Of a stretch of 64,000 nucleotides of DNA, positions 43,243 through 55,632 are shown piece by piece. Position numbers and translations under genes: made by a program. The stretch comes from Stagonosporopsis chrysanthemi. Its lineage: Eukaryota > Ascomycota > Dothideomycetes > Pleosporales > Didymellaceae. Numbering within the stretch: position 1 is the stretch's first letter; the number at the start of each line of letters is the position of its first letter. The notes under the pieces were generated by a model. The model saw nothing but the letters and a program-made list of their open reading frames with translations. It had not been told where the DNA came from and searched no databases. The DNA is taken from positions 1 through 64,000 of the forward strand of contig JAFISE010000109.1 of NCBI GenBank assembly GCA_022560025.1, given 5' to 3'.

Positions 43243-46200
43243 ATGAGCTTGACGCCTAATGGCGGATACACTGGCCAAGACTCGAGTCAACTGCCGCTGT
43301 TTAACAATGTTCCTTCTCTTGCGACATCATACCACAATTACCCCCACACCCCATGTCCTCAGTCTTCTACCGTACCTCGTCCCCATGCGCATCATGGCTC
43401 CGGTGAAGATGGTTCCAAGCAATCTCTTTCCATTCGACACGCGTGTTTGCTCAACGGCGGGTTGCACTCTACGCATCATAACAAGAGGGGAACCTCCTAT
43501 CTGATACCTCCGCCGTCTGCTGCCCAGCATTACCAGAGCCCCTATGCGACGAACTGCACGGGCGCAGCTAGTCGGCTGATACAGCACAAGCAAGTTCGCG
43601 CCACGCAGGCCTGTAACCAATGCCGGACGCGCAAGCAGAAATGTGACGAAGCCCGCCCGTGTCAGTTCTGCAGAGATAACAACGCCGATTGCCAGTACAA
43701 GGATGTGCCACCCCCAAAGTATGTGACAAGCTCTAATGCAACCGACAGCCACTAACACCTCATAGACAAGATCGAGGCATGATGCAGCTGCAAGACAGCG
43801 TCAACGACATCGGAAAAGTGCTTGAAAATCTTGTAAGGGAATTCACCTCATGGAGACGGAGGGTGGAGATCAGTCCCCCTCTAGCTCAGACACCCGACCA
43901 GATATCCAAAATAGCTTCGCCAGAAGCAGGATTTGCGATGCCCAACAAAGACAAGAACAACTCTCGATTTCCTACACCCGCTCAAGGAAGGAACCAGATG
44001 CGCCGTATCAGTAGCATGAAGACCGAGTCTCCCAGCATCCCGCACTCGCAAATGTCTCCGACAGCTGGACAGGCTTTGACTCCTGTTAAGCAGGAGCCCG
44101 TGTTTGCTCTTCCTCAGCAACCGGCGACACCGGCGGAAAGCGTTCAAAGTGAACCCAGTGGCGCAACAGAGTCGCCAACCGAGCAGAGGAGTGGATTGCA
44201 GATCGACCATACTACACCGGCGCATCAGCTGTTTGAAGAATGGCACTCCATGGCAGAATTCTGCCGGGGTGTCGACTACATCAAGAATCTCCTTGAAATC
44301 GGCCACAAAGTTTCAGAATATCCCATGCTGCTCGAGCAGGATCGAGGATTACTTCACGTTTGGGGCGTCGGTGAAGGTCAAGACCTCAACGACGGAGCTC
44401 AGGTACCAGGAAGCCCTGACAGTGGTGGCGATGTCGATACCTCCTCTCCACTCCCTGGGAAGGGAGATCTCTGGGGCTGTTCACCTGCTGACACCTCCAG
44501 CCCGACTGCGCCCGGCGAAACCCCCAGCAGCCATCCTCAACAGGACAACGGTGGCCTTGGATCGGATGGCAGGCCCGACTTCTGTTCGCAAGTTCTGTGG
44601 GAGTTATACGATTCCTATATCGACAACATCCACAAACTGCATCCTTTCATGAACGCAAGTGAGCTTAGAAGGATGATCAAGGAGTTCAGCGAGCAGTACA
44701 GCCCAGACGTCGCGGCCAAGCACGTCGCTTTGTCAGCCGCCAACTCGTTGACGCAGCGATCCGATCTCAAGCGAAAGCGTTCTGGCAGCGCGTATGGAGA
44801 GCCACACTCTAGCAAGCACGCTATCGAACGCTCCCTCCGTAATGCACTCGTTCTCCTTGTCCTTGCTCTTGGCAAAGTCTGTAATCACCACGATCCACTT
44901 CCGTCGCCTCAGAGTGACAGAATGTTGCATACAAACGGTGGATGGGGCATCCACGCCAGCAGCAGCTTCAACGGCGACAGTTCTAATAACGATCGCCCTC
45001 GCAACGTTGATATCCTCCCTGGTATGGGCTACTTTGCCTATGCGACCGACATTCTTGGAAACCAACAGGGCGGAAACACAGTGGCACACGCTCAGGCTAT
45101 GATTCTAGCCGCACTGTACCTGAGTCAATTCGCTCGAGTTCTGGAGAGCTGGAGCTGGATCAGCAATGCGTGCCGCGTTGTTCTTGTCCTTATCAAGGCA
45201 GATTGCCAGAATCTCGATCGAAACTGGTATTTGGAGAGTAAAGCGTCCCTGCTCCCCAAGGAACGCAATAGGCTCAACTTGGTGATGCGTGTCTACTGGA
45301 CATGCCTCCAGCTTGAGTCGGACATTTTGGCCGAGATGAGCACTCTGCCACCCAGCCGAATCTCCGACTTTCAAAGTGAGATTGCGTATCCCGATGGTGT
45401 CTATGAATCAGTGCCGATCGGATCAGTGCCTGAAACTGGGGTTGTCGTCGAAGAGAAGATGTTTGCGGACCCGCAAACCCAGGATGGCGCTATGCTCATG
45501 TACTCGAGTCAGATTTGGCTTCGTGTCGTCCTCAACGAGGCGCATAACATGCTCTATGGCAGAAGTGAGTGGCATATCGCAAGGTACAAATTCAGTCGTA
45601 ACAATATCTAGATGCTCGCCGCAGCTTCGACACTCGCAACATCAAAGAGGTTGCACACTGTGCCACAGCGCATGTGAGCATTCTAGAAGATTGGAGACGC
45701 GTTCTGCCACCAACATTGACCTGGAACGATGATGATCCACCAGCTACTGACATCAATGTCGCACGTTTACGTGCCAAGTACTACGGATCTATTTATGTAA
45801 TTCTGCGCCCGTACCTGCGCATCGCCAATCATTTCATCGACTTTCCTCCCTCAGGCGCAAGCACACTATCAGATGATCAAAGAAGCATCATCGGAGTCGC
45901 CGTCAAGTGCATCAACGCTGCTATTCAGAGTACGATCGCTTTTGACCGTGTTGGTGCCGCCCCGGAGAGCAAGTATGTCAAGTTTGACGCCGGCGCCCGA
46001 ACCCGCCGACTGATGGTCACCAACATCTTTGGCACAATGCATGCGTAAGTAAAGAATCGAACACTCTGCGAATACATTTTGAGCTAACAATCTCAGCCAA
46101 TTCGGAAACATGCTTGTTCTATGCGCAGTCTTCAAGTCTCAGCTTCACAAGTATCTGCCACAGGATACCCAGCTTACGAAGCAGGACCTGAATCTCCTGA

Positions 46201-46310
46201 TGGACCGAACTTGCAGAGTTCTTGGGGAGATTGCACCGAACTCTCCAATCTTGGAGATGGATCTCAAAATCCTACGCAACATCCAGAAACAACTGCACAT
46301 GTACCCTTGA
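43243..46310 (+). CDS. Zn(II)2Cys6 transcription factor, 973 aa
   Basis: Exons 43243-43718, 43766-45564, 45612-46044 and 46097-46310; introns of 47, 47 and 52 bp; phases close. The zinc cluster is CX2CX6CX5CX2CX6C with cysteines at 124, 127, 134, 140, 143 and 150 (ACNQCRTRKQKCDEARPC), preceded by a ~120-residue polar N-terminus. The linker and dimerisation region follow the first intron (MMQLQDSVNDIGKVLENLV). A long Ser/Pro/Gln-rich stretch leads to the fungal-specific middle homology region (LWELYDSYIDNIHKLHPFMN; HAQAMILAALYLSQFARVLE; RLNLVMRVYWTCLQLESDIL). It should bind CGG-type half-sites as a dimer; target genes are unknown. Divergence from the HMT1-type transporter through a repeat-bearing promoter makes that gene a candidate target, which is an inference only. 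Confidence 0.92.
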
Positions 46311-47290
46311 TTGCCACCAATCAGCCAACATACTTCGAGCGTATCTTCAGTTCGTTCGGAGCTGTTCCATTCGGCTGACCTGACTTTTCCGCTTATCTCA
46401 AATCTCTGTTTGTTGACCTATCCACACTGCTGATCTGAAGAGCCCCCGACCTGAGCTCGCATTTCTGGTCTCCTAAGATACTCGACACAACACTACAATG
46501 CATGGTCTCTCCGCTCTCGCTCCACATGACCATTGAGTTAGGCAGCGAATGAAATTGTGAAAGCTCAAACAATCGAGCAGTTTGTTCATGCTGCCTCGAG
46601 CGCAAGTTGTTACCTGCAACTTAGACGAATGTATCAGTACATGCCTGGGTAGCTACGAGACACAGCTAGTTCCTCTTCAGATATACTTCTAGAGCTTCCT
46701 GAGGGTACTGAGTCATTTGGATCGTCGCAACCACCACGATCCATTGCTGATTCGTGCAGAGCGCCTGCTCAGACGTAGATGTCAACAGCAATACGGTCGT
46801 CGCTGAGTTAGATTGTGTATGGTATTGCCGCCAGTGGAAGTACATCGCCGAGCACATCTCGTTACACGACTCGCGTGAGCAACGGAGCCGCTCTCTTTGT
46901 CTAAAGCGATGTTGGACGCAAACGGATGACGGCTCACTATGGGTACATGGTGGGTTCGCTGAACGCATATGGGGAATAGCGCTTACAGCGATGAGCTGTT
47001 TCGATTTGGCAGCACGAATTAGCACGAGCCGCGCTCTAGCAAGTTTGCGCAGAAGCAAATTTCTCCGTGTGAAGATGTTTGATCACATGGGCTCTACCTT
47101 CGGGGCTTCCGGCTGTTTTCCTAGAGGCAAGATTTCTGTATCTCAATCTCGCCTCATAAGACCTTGCGTGCGGCGTAGCCACGCTAGACAGCATATATGA
47201 GTCGAGAGCACGGCATCCAGAGCACAATGGCCTAGATATCCTTTCCCCTCCATTTTGCTCATCTCGATTCACTCCGTCAATTCCAGGATC
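46311..47290. other. Intergenic, nothing recognised
   Basis: A plus-strand frame at 46754-47200 is open but has no motif. Confidence 0.4.
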
Positions 47291-47941
47291 ATGGAGCTAC
47301 TGCCTCAGTCAAGAGCTTCTGACGCACTCCTCTGGCGCACAGTGATTGTCATAGACGAGGTTTCGCCTTGGCTGAAACAAACACTGAAGCCTCTCGGCTA
47401 CAACACAAACAAGGCTAGCTCTTTGTCAAGCTCGCTAGTTGAGAGGCTTTCAAGCGAGACGGCTATCTGGTATCTCTGTTGCTTGTCTCATCAAGAGCCT
47501 CGATCATCAGACGGATGGCAAGAGATGTATGTCGAAGCGCGGGTGCTCCACATCGATGCCGCTGTGAAGCAGCGCATGTCATTCAAATTGACGCCTGCTA
47601 CAATTGACCGGCTTTTGAAATATCAACGCAGTGTCCTTCAAGTCTCTGGAGCAACGGCAAGGCAGATTGACGGACTCAAAAGATCCCTGGAAGCGTACGC
47701 GTTTTGGACTAGAATTGAAACTCTGGAAAATCTTGAGAAGGATGGTTCAGGCCGCCTTTCTGAGGCAGATGGAGCAACTGTCACACACCAGCTCATGGTA
47801 GTGTTGTTTGGATTGCAGTCTTTGACGCCTGAGCGATATCACATCATCCCGTCGCTGCCTGTCTATCCGACCTCACGTGTTTCTGGCTATCACTCGGTGC
47901 TCCAGCATCCAGGCTCGGCACCAATCTACTTCAGCCCGTGA
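47291..47941 (+). CDS. Hypothetical protein, 216 aa
   Basis: The ATG at 47291 opens a single-exon frame with mixed, globular-looking composition (SRASDALLWRTVIVIDEVSP; SSLVERLSSETAIWYLCCLS; QIDGLKRSLEAYAFWTRIE). No signal peptide or membrane segment. No family recognised. The frame extends 12 codons upstream without an ATG. Confidence 0.5.
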   Translation: MELLPQSRASDALLWRTVIVIDEVSPWLKQTLKPLGYNTNKASSLSSSLVERLSSETAIWYLCCLSHQEPRSSDGWQEMYVEARVLHIDAAVKQRMSFKLTPATIDRLLKYQRSVLQVSGATARQIDGLKRSLEAYAFWTRIETLENLEKDGSGRLSEADGATVTHQLMVVLFGLQSLTPERYHIIPSLPVYPTSRVSGYHSVLQHPGSAPIYFSP

Positions 47942-50551
47942 TTTGACGTCATTGGAAAGTCTCTGTCTTTCAGAAAGCGCTATGTACCGTGACTTGTGGA
48001 TACTTGGCACGGAAGAAAGGATTGGGTGCTTCATAGGGTGTTAGCCTCCTTACGAATTGAGCTACGCTAGCATATAGGGTGAAGATATGGAGAGCAGCGA
48101 CGATTCCATGATAGCTAAAATCCAGGCGTTAACATGGCCTCTCATGTACTGCATCATCTACAGGTCTGCGTCCGTGTGTACGCGCAGGTCTTTCAGCTTA
48201 TGGTGATGTTCGGGTACAGCTACGGCTTCCGAAGCGGGGGCTGCTAATTCTCTGCAGCAGTGTGCGAGTATGCCGAGGCGATGGGCGGGTGCGATAGCGG
48301 CCGACAGCGTGCCTCACGATCAGAAATGGGCGTGCGCGCGGGCGTGGCGAGTTCAGCCGGGTACATCATCTCCGGTGCTCGAAACAGAGTAGCAAACATG
48401 CCTCTTCTGGTAGGCGTAGAAAATCTATTGAAAAAGGCACCCAAAGCTGCGGCACTGGGCTTAGCCATGCCGTCATCACGAGAATGGCCGTACGAGACTT
48501 GTGCACAACTCTCAACTGATTTTCCGGGGGGTGAGCTGTTGAATCATCCGTTAGCATGTGGCATGCGTGCGATTGAAAGCTCTTTGGGTGAGTAGAGTCA
48601 CAGCAAGGGGCATTCGAGGAGCTTGAGCTGGCATAAAGGGGCAATTAGCCACTGCGCAGTCGTGTTACATAGAGATCGAAATCTATGGACGCAAAGTGGT
48701 CGAGCGCTTACCGCGTGGAAGCGCCGAGCCACTGCGCCAATCCACGGGCAGCAGCTCAGAAGAAAGAAAGCCCATGGATATTCCTCAATTAGCCAAGGGG
48801 TCTTATCTCGTCAATAGTGTCTAGATCAGGCACAGGAGTCGCACAGAGACTGATAGTTGGTACCAGTGGCGCTCGATCGGCACGCACGGCACCTCAGATA
48901 ACTCTCTAGACATTAACCTCAAAACGAGTAAATGAGGTACTTGTCTGTTCGTCGTGAAAAATTCAACCACAGCAAGTAAGATTCCCTAATGAAGCCACAT
49001 AGATACGGAAAGTCCAAGCATAGTTGCGTAACTGCAAGAAGTAAAGCGCGGCAGATGGATAGAGTTACGTACATGCTCTAGTTCAGTAACTAGCACATGC
49101 GATGCTAACGCGTCTTGAGCTCAAGCAGCAAGGTTTACTCGCATACACGCGGCTTGCTTTCGTTGACTCGTCAACCGCAGCCTTCAGGAATATCACTTTG
49201 ATTCTACGACGTTCGCCTGTCCCTATGACTCTGTTCTTGGGTGCGAGCTGAGTTCACACTGGGCGTGCTGCCAACACTGCGTGTGTAAATACTGGAGCTC
49301 GTCCTCCTGAGCGAGACTGATTTCTTTCCGATTGCGGCTAGGGTTTCTGCTCTGTGATTTTTGCAAGCGCCGTGCATGTATAATGCCTGAATCTAGTTGG
49401 GAGCTGGCGGAGTAGGCCTGCGAGTCAAAGTGGAGCTGTTGTCGCCTCTCGTCTCGCGGAAGCTGCCTTTTGTGAGCTCGGGTGGCCGGAAGTCAGGGCG
49501 CGCAATGTTCCATAATGCGTCAACAACCGTAATGAGCTGAAACAAGCGGTTGGGCCAAAACGAACGCTACACACTAGGCGAGAAGGGAACGCTGGGCTTT
49601 CGTCTCGTCACCCCTAGACCAGTGCCGTGCCGGCATTTCAAGCCAATCGCTCGGATGGATCTGTACAGCACTGCGATACACGCGGACTGGACTTGAAGTG
49701 GCTTGGCGAGTTGTCTGTCAAGCGCCTTCCAGGTACGAGGAGGATTCACCGCACCCAGCTGTTGTGGAAGGGTAGAGACGAAGCAGTATGGAGAGAAGCT
49801 CAAATCCGCACAAATCTCGGCAATCTGTCAGTTGGATCGCAGTAGCGCCCGCTAGCAATGATGCGGGCAGTCGTGGAAATGAGGTGACGCGCCAATGCCC
49901 ATGGTACTGGGACAGCAATCGATGGACGAGCCTTTGCTACCACATATTTTAGATCAGGTTACACGGCGGCCGCTCTGGGAGTGCCCATATGACAGCCCAG
50001 GATCAGACCTGTTCAATGTATTGGAAAGGATCGCACTACGACAGTCCGGCCAGATGTGAGTGACCGATGGCGACATACGGGTAGCCTGGTTTGCAGAGAG
50101 GGGTAAGTAAGGACGGTTCGGCCGGGTCTCGGTCATCGCTACTTCTGTGATGCATGCTAAGCGTCTCAATGCGCATCCAACGCTCATTGCGCTGTTTAAA
50201 CAGGATTCTCTTCGATGATTTCAGCTGACTCGGCGCTTGCAGTGCTGACCCTTGAGCTTATAATTGTGTTTAGTGGTTTACCAGTCATTTTAGGACAGTG
50301 TAGAGGACTTTGATTGTGTAGCCTATCTTAATCAAACGTTGCAAGACCAAAGACTGCACGCCACGTTTACGCAGCACGCCTTCGATCCGATCAGTGTGCT
50401 TTTCTGTAGAAGGGTTATACCCTATGCTTGCAAAGTGTTTTGTGCAGTAACTTCTGGCGCCGGTACAGCCGTATGCAGTTCTCGGTCGTGATTGGCGAAG
50501 TTACCGCAATCCTGGACGTCTACTGCCTTGGCTCATCGAGACTCTTGCTGT
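47942..50551. other. Gene-poor stretch
   Basis: Small frames at 48260-48595 (+) and 48244-48468 (-) overlap each other and lack support. No repeats or transposon relic recognised. Confidence 0.35.
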
Positions 50552-51649
50552 TCAAGACAACTGTTTACAACTGTTCCCAAAGTTCTTGGTCCTGCTTATT
50601 GCGCTATACTGTGCGGTGGCTCGTCTACGGCGCAACGAATCGTTTCTATGTTGATGGTCATCCGATCGGCTGTCGGTGTGTTGGTGAAAGGGGTGGATCG
50701 GGGATTTCTGGTACGACAGAGGCGTGGCTCGAACTGGCAGAAGAAACCTCAGCTGGGCTTCCTTGGAAGTGGGACCGAGCACGATAGATGGGAGGACTTG
50801 CCCGGGACTAGAGGCTTTCAGGAAAGGAAAACTCTCAGTCGTAGAAGGGGGCGGAAGAGATATTTGGACATTGGCACGCGCTCTCATCTCTTGCTCGCCC
50901 AATCTCCAGTGCATAGACTCGACCAATGGCCAGGGAACGTTCATATCGATCGCTATTATCGTCCACATCCGGGCCATTGCACTAGCACATTATCAGCCGG
51001 TTGGTGTCAAGTTTGGATCAGCGATGAACAATGCAGAGCAGCTCGGCACGGACTTGGGGAATTCAACCAAGCCCGAGGCTCTAAAAGTCGCATGTGAGAC
51101 ATACCAAGCGTAAAGATTCGCCAGCTTGTTTTTCCTATCTTCATCCCAAATGCTCTGGTCCTCCAAGTAATTCTTATAGCGCAGCCGACAAGAGAGTGAA
51201 GTTCTTCCTGGAAGTTGCTTTGCAACTTCAGGCCAATTCAGGCCTCTGCTTCGCAGTTTTCTGATAAGATGATCCTCTCTTGTAGTCCAAAACCTTCGCT
51301 GGGCTGAGCTTCCGCCAGAGTGAAGAGATTTCGAAGCTTTCTGTGTGACGTCTTGACTAGGCAGTGAGATATTCGGGCGAATCGGGCTGGACTCGAGAGG
51401 TCCGGTGAACGGTGGGCGAGCTTGAGAGCGGTGCATGTGATCTGAGCTTTCTGGAAGCTCGTCTATGAAAGGGCGTCTGACCATTAGATATGGCTCTGCG
51501 AACTTCGAGGTTGATTGCTGGCTGATGCTGCCGATTCCTGCGCTGGACGGTGGCTGTGTTGAGGACGAACATGGGCTATCCCCATATACGGCTGTTCTGG
51601 CTGCGGCCGAGTCTACAACCTGCGGCTCCAGGATCAGACTGAGATCCAT
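50552..51649 (-). CDS. Myb/SANT-like DNA-binding protein, 324 aa
   Basis: Exons 51649-51105 and 50981-50552 with a 123-bp GTATGT...GCTAG intron; phases close. After a polar N-terminus, a Myb repeat spans about 119-163 (RRFWTTREDHLIRKLRSRGL, then NWPEVAKQLPGRT and SCRLRYKNYLE), with the usual spaced tryptophans. A second, more divergent helical unit spans about 166-206 (WDEDRKNKLANLY joined across the intron to MNVPWPLVESMHWRLGEQEM). This two-unit arrangement ending in GEQEM is typical of a fungal Myb-like transcription-factor family. The C-terminal ~110 residues are low-complexity and basic. It is presumably nuclear; targets are unknown. Confidence 0.82.
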
Positions 51650-53995
51650 AGCAAAATTCAGGACTGTGGGTTCATCAGTTTAACGGTTTAATAGCAAGGA
51701 GGATTAGAGCGGCCTCTGCTGTAGAGAGCCAGCGATAGATCCGGGCTATAAATAGCACAGAAGAGACGGCAATATCAAGGTGAAGCCAAGGTCTGTGCCC
51801 CAATCGAGTGGGGAACGCGCAATTACTCTGTAGCGGCATATCCACACCTTGGGTAAATGAGCAGTGAAGTATGCGTAGGGAACCAGTTCATGTGAGAAGG
51901 CACTATCGGAAGGTAGACTAGTAGAATTCTGACGTCTTTCGAGAGAGCCAATGGAAGTTGTTCCACGCAAGCACGATCCTCACAATAGCCCATCCTTCTG
52001 TTCCCTCCCATTCAAGAGGCATCCTAGGAGAGGCTGCACGTTGCTGTGGTAGCCGAGGGTCTTCCAAAGTGGCGATATCTCGAGAATCACGCCAAGGCGT
52101 GGTCCTCCTTCCATGTAACATGGCAGTCTTGTAGATATCTGGGCCCGGGTAGTTTAGGTGCATGAATTGACTTAGCACTGCCTAATTTGTTGTATTTGAA
52201 GCTGAGTTGCACTGCGCCTGCCAAACGGCGCCGTGTGCGTGCAGAAACTTCACTCTCGTAGTGCTAGCCATCAAGTGACCGCGGCTGGGTTGTGCTTAGG
52301 TTCAAGCAACCTTGGAGACAGGGCCCCCAGATCAGCTTCGCGTACGCTTTCATCCATCGTCTCTCACAAGACAGCTCAAGGTCCTGCTTCTGAGACTTAC
52401 TATGTCCTCTGATCTGCTGCCAATCAACCAATCGTTCCTCACTACAGAGCTATGGGCACTCTTCTGAGATAGATCTTGACACCTTTGTAGCCGTTTACAT
52501 TATCATAATAGCAGGCTTCGCGCAGCGGAGCAGGGTATAGTGCGATCTGGTCGAGCGACAGGTTTGAAAAGCATCGAGCCTGTAACAACAGACAGGGTGT
52601 TCGCCTGTGATTGTCCCCCAATATCGCCGGCCCAAACTTGCGGCCGGCAGACGCGGAAGCAAGCTGACCATTTGTACAAGTTCAGTCGTCGATGCGCATA
52701 GACGAGGTGATGCCGCCGACGAGTCAGCCAATGCAAAGGCGCACATGCAGTAAGGCTTCAGGTTTCGGTCTGGTCGGCGAGAGAAGGCGCGGGCGCGAGC
52801 GGCCGGGTCACGATTTGGCGATCGAACGGTGTTGGGTGAATCACGCGTCAGTCCACGAATAGGCTGTGGATATGAGGAGAAGCAGGAGTGGACTGAGCAG
52901 CCTAGAGGAAATGAGCATTTCGAAAAAAGGCTATTTGCAGCGCGGATGATGGTTGCTGCTACATTGTGAGTCCGCTGGATGTGATCTTTGACTTGTCTGA
53001 TGTAATGGTAGAATGCAGCAGCCCCGCCTGGCTGTACCAGGGAAACGAAAACACTGTTGGCCGGCAAGGTCCAATGCGTGGGGAGTGCAATCGTAGACTG
53101 AACAGTGACGCGGGCACAATCATTCGCCTGTGACAATGTGATTCTGATTTACGTCAGGTTCCCCTTCCAATCGCGCTATGCCAGGATCACTGTCGAATCA
53201 GCTCTGGCTATGCTTGGCATGAGGATTGAGACGTTTAGTTGCACAACATCACTTACCAGTCCATTTAGGGTTAAGGGGTGTACCGCACGAAAAGTTCTTA
53301 GCTGGGACAGCAGAAACATTCTTGTGTGTTCCCACTCAGCAGTTCCCGGTGACGTTATTCCGCGGCCGTTCGTACTTTGCCCTCCTCCGTCAAGCATCGC
53401 GCTAGCGCTACCTACCTAGCTAAATGGAGACATATAAATGGCCATATCGAGCTTTGTACTAATACTTCTTGGTGGATTTCGCCAGTGTATTGGGTATATA
53501 TCTTGAGAGATCAGTGTCTACCGTTCTTGCAGATCAAACCGCATCTTCGCTTTAACATTCTGAGGTTCTGAATCGTACATTACGAGACCTTCATACTGTC
53601 ACTGAAACTCAAAATTCTGTTTGCCACTGCCGGGGAAGACAGAGATGGCATCTCTCTTTCGATCGTTGCTGCTTTGACCCTTTGCGCGCCCTTACTGAAA
53701 GGCTGGCAAGATTCCAAGGATCACATCCGCAAGGCTGTCAAAATGCAGCCTGGCGCAGTAGAAATCTACGCAAGTCAATACAGGTTGCAAGGCTGGTTCA
53801 CGCTCAACGCTATTAGAGGATATGATGTGCTGTCTTTGGGCATGGTGTCTTTGTCATACTGGTGTAGGATCTGTGGCTGTCACGGTTATTACAGGAAAAA
53901 GACAGGCTCCATCCTGCAGAATAGCGGTCACTTCCTGTCCTAATACTCCTTCTGTCTATGCATGCTGATGCGAAAAAAACAGAACAAATGAGTTC
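51650..53995. other. Gene-poor stretch
   Basis: The minus-strand frame 52495-53136 is open for 213 codons but lacks an early ATG, motifs and normal composition. Nothing else supported. Confidence 0.35.
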
Positions 53996-55632
53996 TCAAA
54001 ACTCCGCTTGAAGTTGTGTTTCGCCCTCCCTCTCCGGCTGGGTAAATGCCGGCATCCTATATACAGGATGTTTGTTCAGACGGACGTTGCTGGGTGCGTT
54101 CTCTGTTGGTCCTCCTGCAGCTTTCCATTTTTCCCACTGCTCAGTGTACCAGTAGTCTACTTTCACGACCTCGGCATGGAACGTGCTCACAATGCTGACC
54201 CGACGCCCTATGCTTCTCAAGAGTTGATTCGTCACATCCCATGCATTCGGCTTGAGCGTAGAGTCTAGGGCTCCGGACGGGTCCATTTTTGGTAAATGAT
54301 GACAATACAGAGCTACACGGTCTCATCAGTACCTTTGTGTTTGAGCTTACTGAGGCATGCTCACCAGCCCACGCCGCTAGCGAAATGGCGTATCCCACAA
54401 GCCGCGACTCTACTACAAGGCCACGCTTCTCAAAAGATTGAAGCATGTCTGTGAAGTCTCTGACGTACTCAAAGCATTCCTGGGCCGTTTTGACCCAGTA
54501 TTTCGGCTGATCGTTTGGTAGATCTTCGGTCACCAGAGGCTCGTCCTTGGGCCCCTCTGGCCCGATCGATTTGTAGCCAATTCTTGGCATGTACGAAACA
54601 GCAAGCGCTGTTGTAGATACCATGATGGCGGCATGTATCAAGCAGTATGTTCTTGACCTCACAGAGGACAATTCGTGCAGATGTCGATCTGTGTTGGTTG
54701 GCGTGAGCCAGAGGTCTTCTGGCAGATTCGCTTTGATCTCTCGGACACGTTTGTCAAGTTGGTGATACTGCGTGTCAGGGTTCCAAGGTCCGCAGCCTTT
54801 AGGCTCTGCCCTGCCACGGTTAGCTGTGCATTCAATTTGGTGAAAGCGTCTTGTCCACTTACTGTCTGCCGCCTTTGTTCACCCAATCTCGCACGTCAAA
54901 GTAATGTACCATAACATGAGCATAAATACCAAGCATAGTTTCGTATTCGCAATCTTCATGTGTCTTATGAGAAAGACCAGGCACCGTTTTGCCAGTGCTG
55001 CAAGGTGTTTGAATGTTGCCGAGAAGATACTGCTGGTTGATCTTAGGGTTTCCGTAGCCGAGGAGCCTTTCGAGGAGAGAACAACTCCACAATGTACGGC
55101 GCTGAGGGTCTTGTTCGTTAGAAGCTGCATCTTTTCTTCCTGTCCCTATGGCATCTTTGCGCTTGCCACAAAAGCCATGTGCCAAATCTACTGCCTCCTT
55201 GACCAATGTTCGCCCTTGCTCGCCGCGACCAGCTGTCCATTCGTGGTATCCAAGCATCAGAAACGCCTGGATTCGTTGCATGGTTGGACCATGCTGTCTA
55301 TGGACGCACTTAAGAGCAGCTTCAGCGTAGGACACTGCGGCGAGGTAAGGGGTCTCAAACTGCGCTGCCAATCCGGAGTGAAAGGGAACAGTTAGTGCCA
55401 GGAATGCCAGGACTAGGACAGGATCGTGAGTGCATTGCTCCTGGAGATTTTGCACTATGTCTGGAGGCATAATTGACCTAACCTCTTTAAGAGGGTGGAG
55501 AAACTCTTCCTTGCGCAGGAAAGGGAGGTCGAAGGAATAGTTCTTTTTGTAAAAAGTCCACTTTAAAACATCAGCTTTGCTGTAGATAGTTGACAACCAG
55601 CGTACAAGATTTTCCCAGACTGTAGCAGGCAT
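53996..55632 (-). CDS. Fungal-specific transcription factor domain protein without visible zinc cluster, 510 aa
   Basis: Exons 55632-54863, 54810-54365 and 54312-53996; both introns are 52 bp; phases close and rejoin family-like text (NKGGRQ|AEPKGCGPWNPDTQYHQ; SLAAWAAL|YCHHLPKMDPSG). The protein carries the fungal_trans-type middle region: VLVLAFLALTVPFHSGLAAQ, YAEAALKCVHRQHGPTMQRI, FLMLGYHEWTAGRGEQGRTL and RRTLWSCSLLERLLGYG, with a helical C-terminal half. No Cys6 cluster lies downstream of the ATG. Upstream, the same frame reads PQRKRQQPS after a TAG that could be an acceptor site, the sort of basic linker that follows a zinc cluster, so an upstream DNA-binding exon may exist or have been lost. 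Confidence 0.75.

Noticed and set aside
46754..47200. 148-codon plus-strand frame
   Set aside because: No ATG support or motif; overlaps comparable antisense frames.
52495..53136. 213-codon minus-strand frame
   Set aside because: Starts without ATG and has Ser/Arg/Cys-rich shadow-like composition; no splice or family support.
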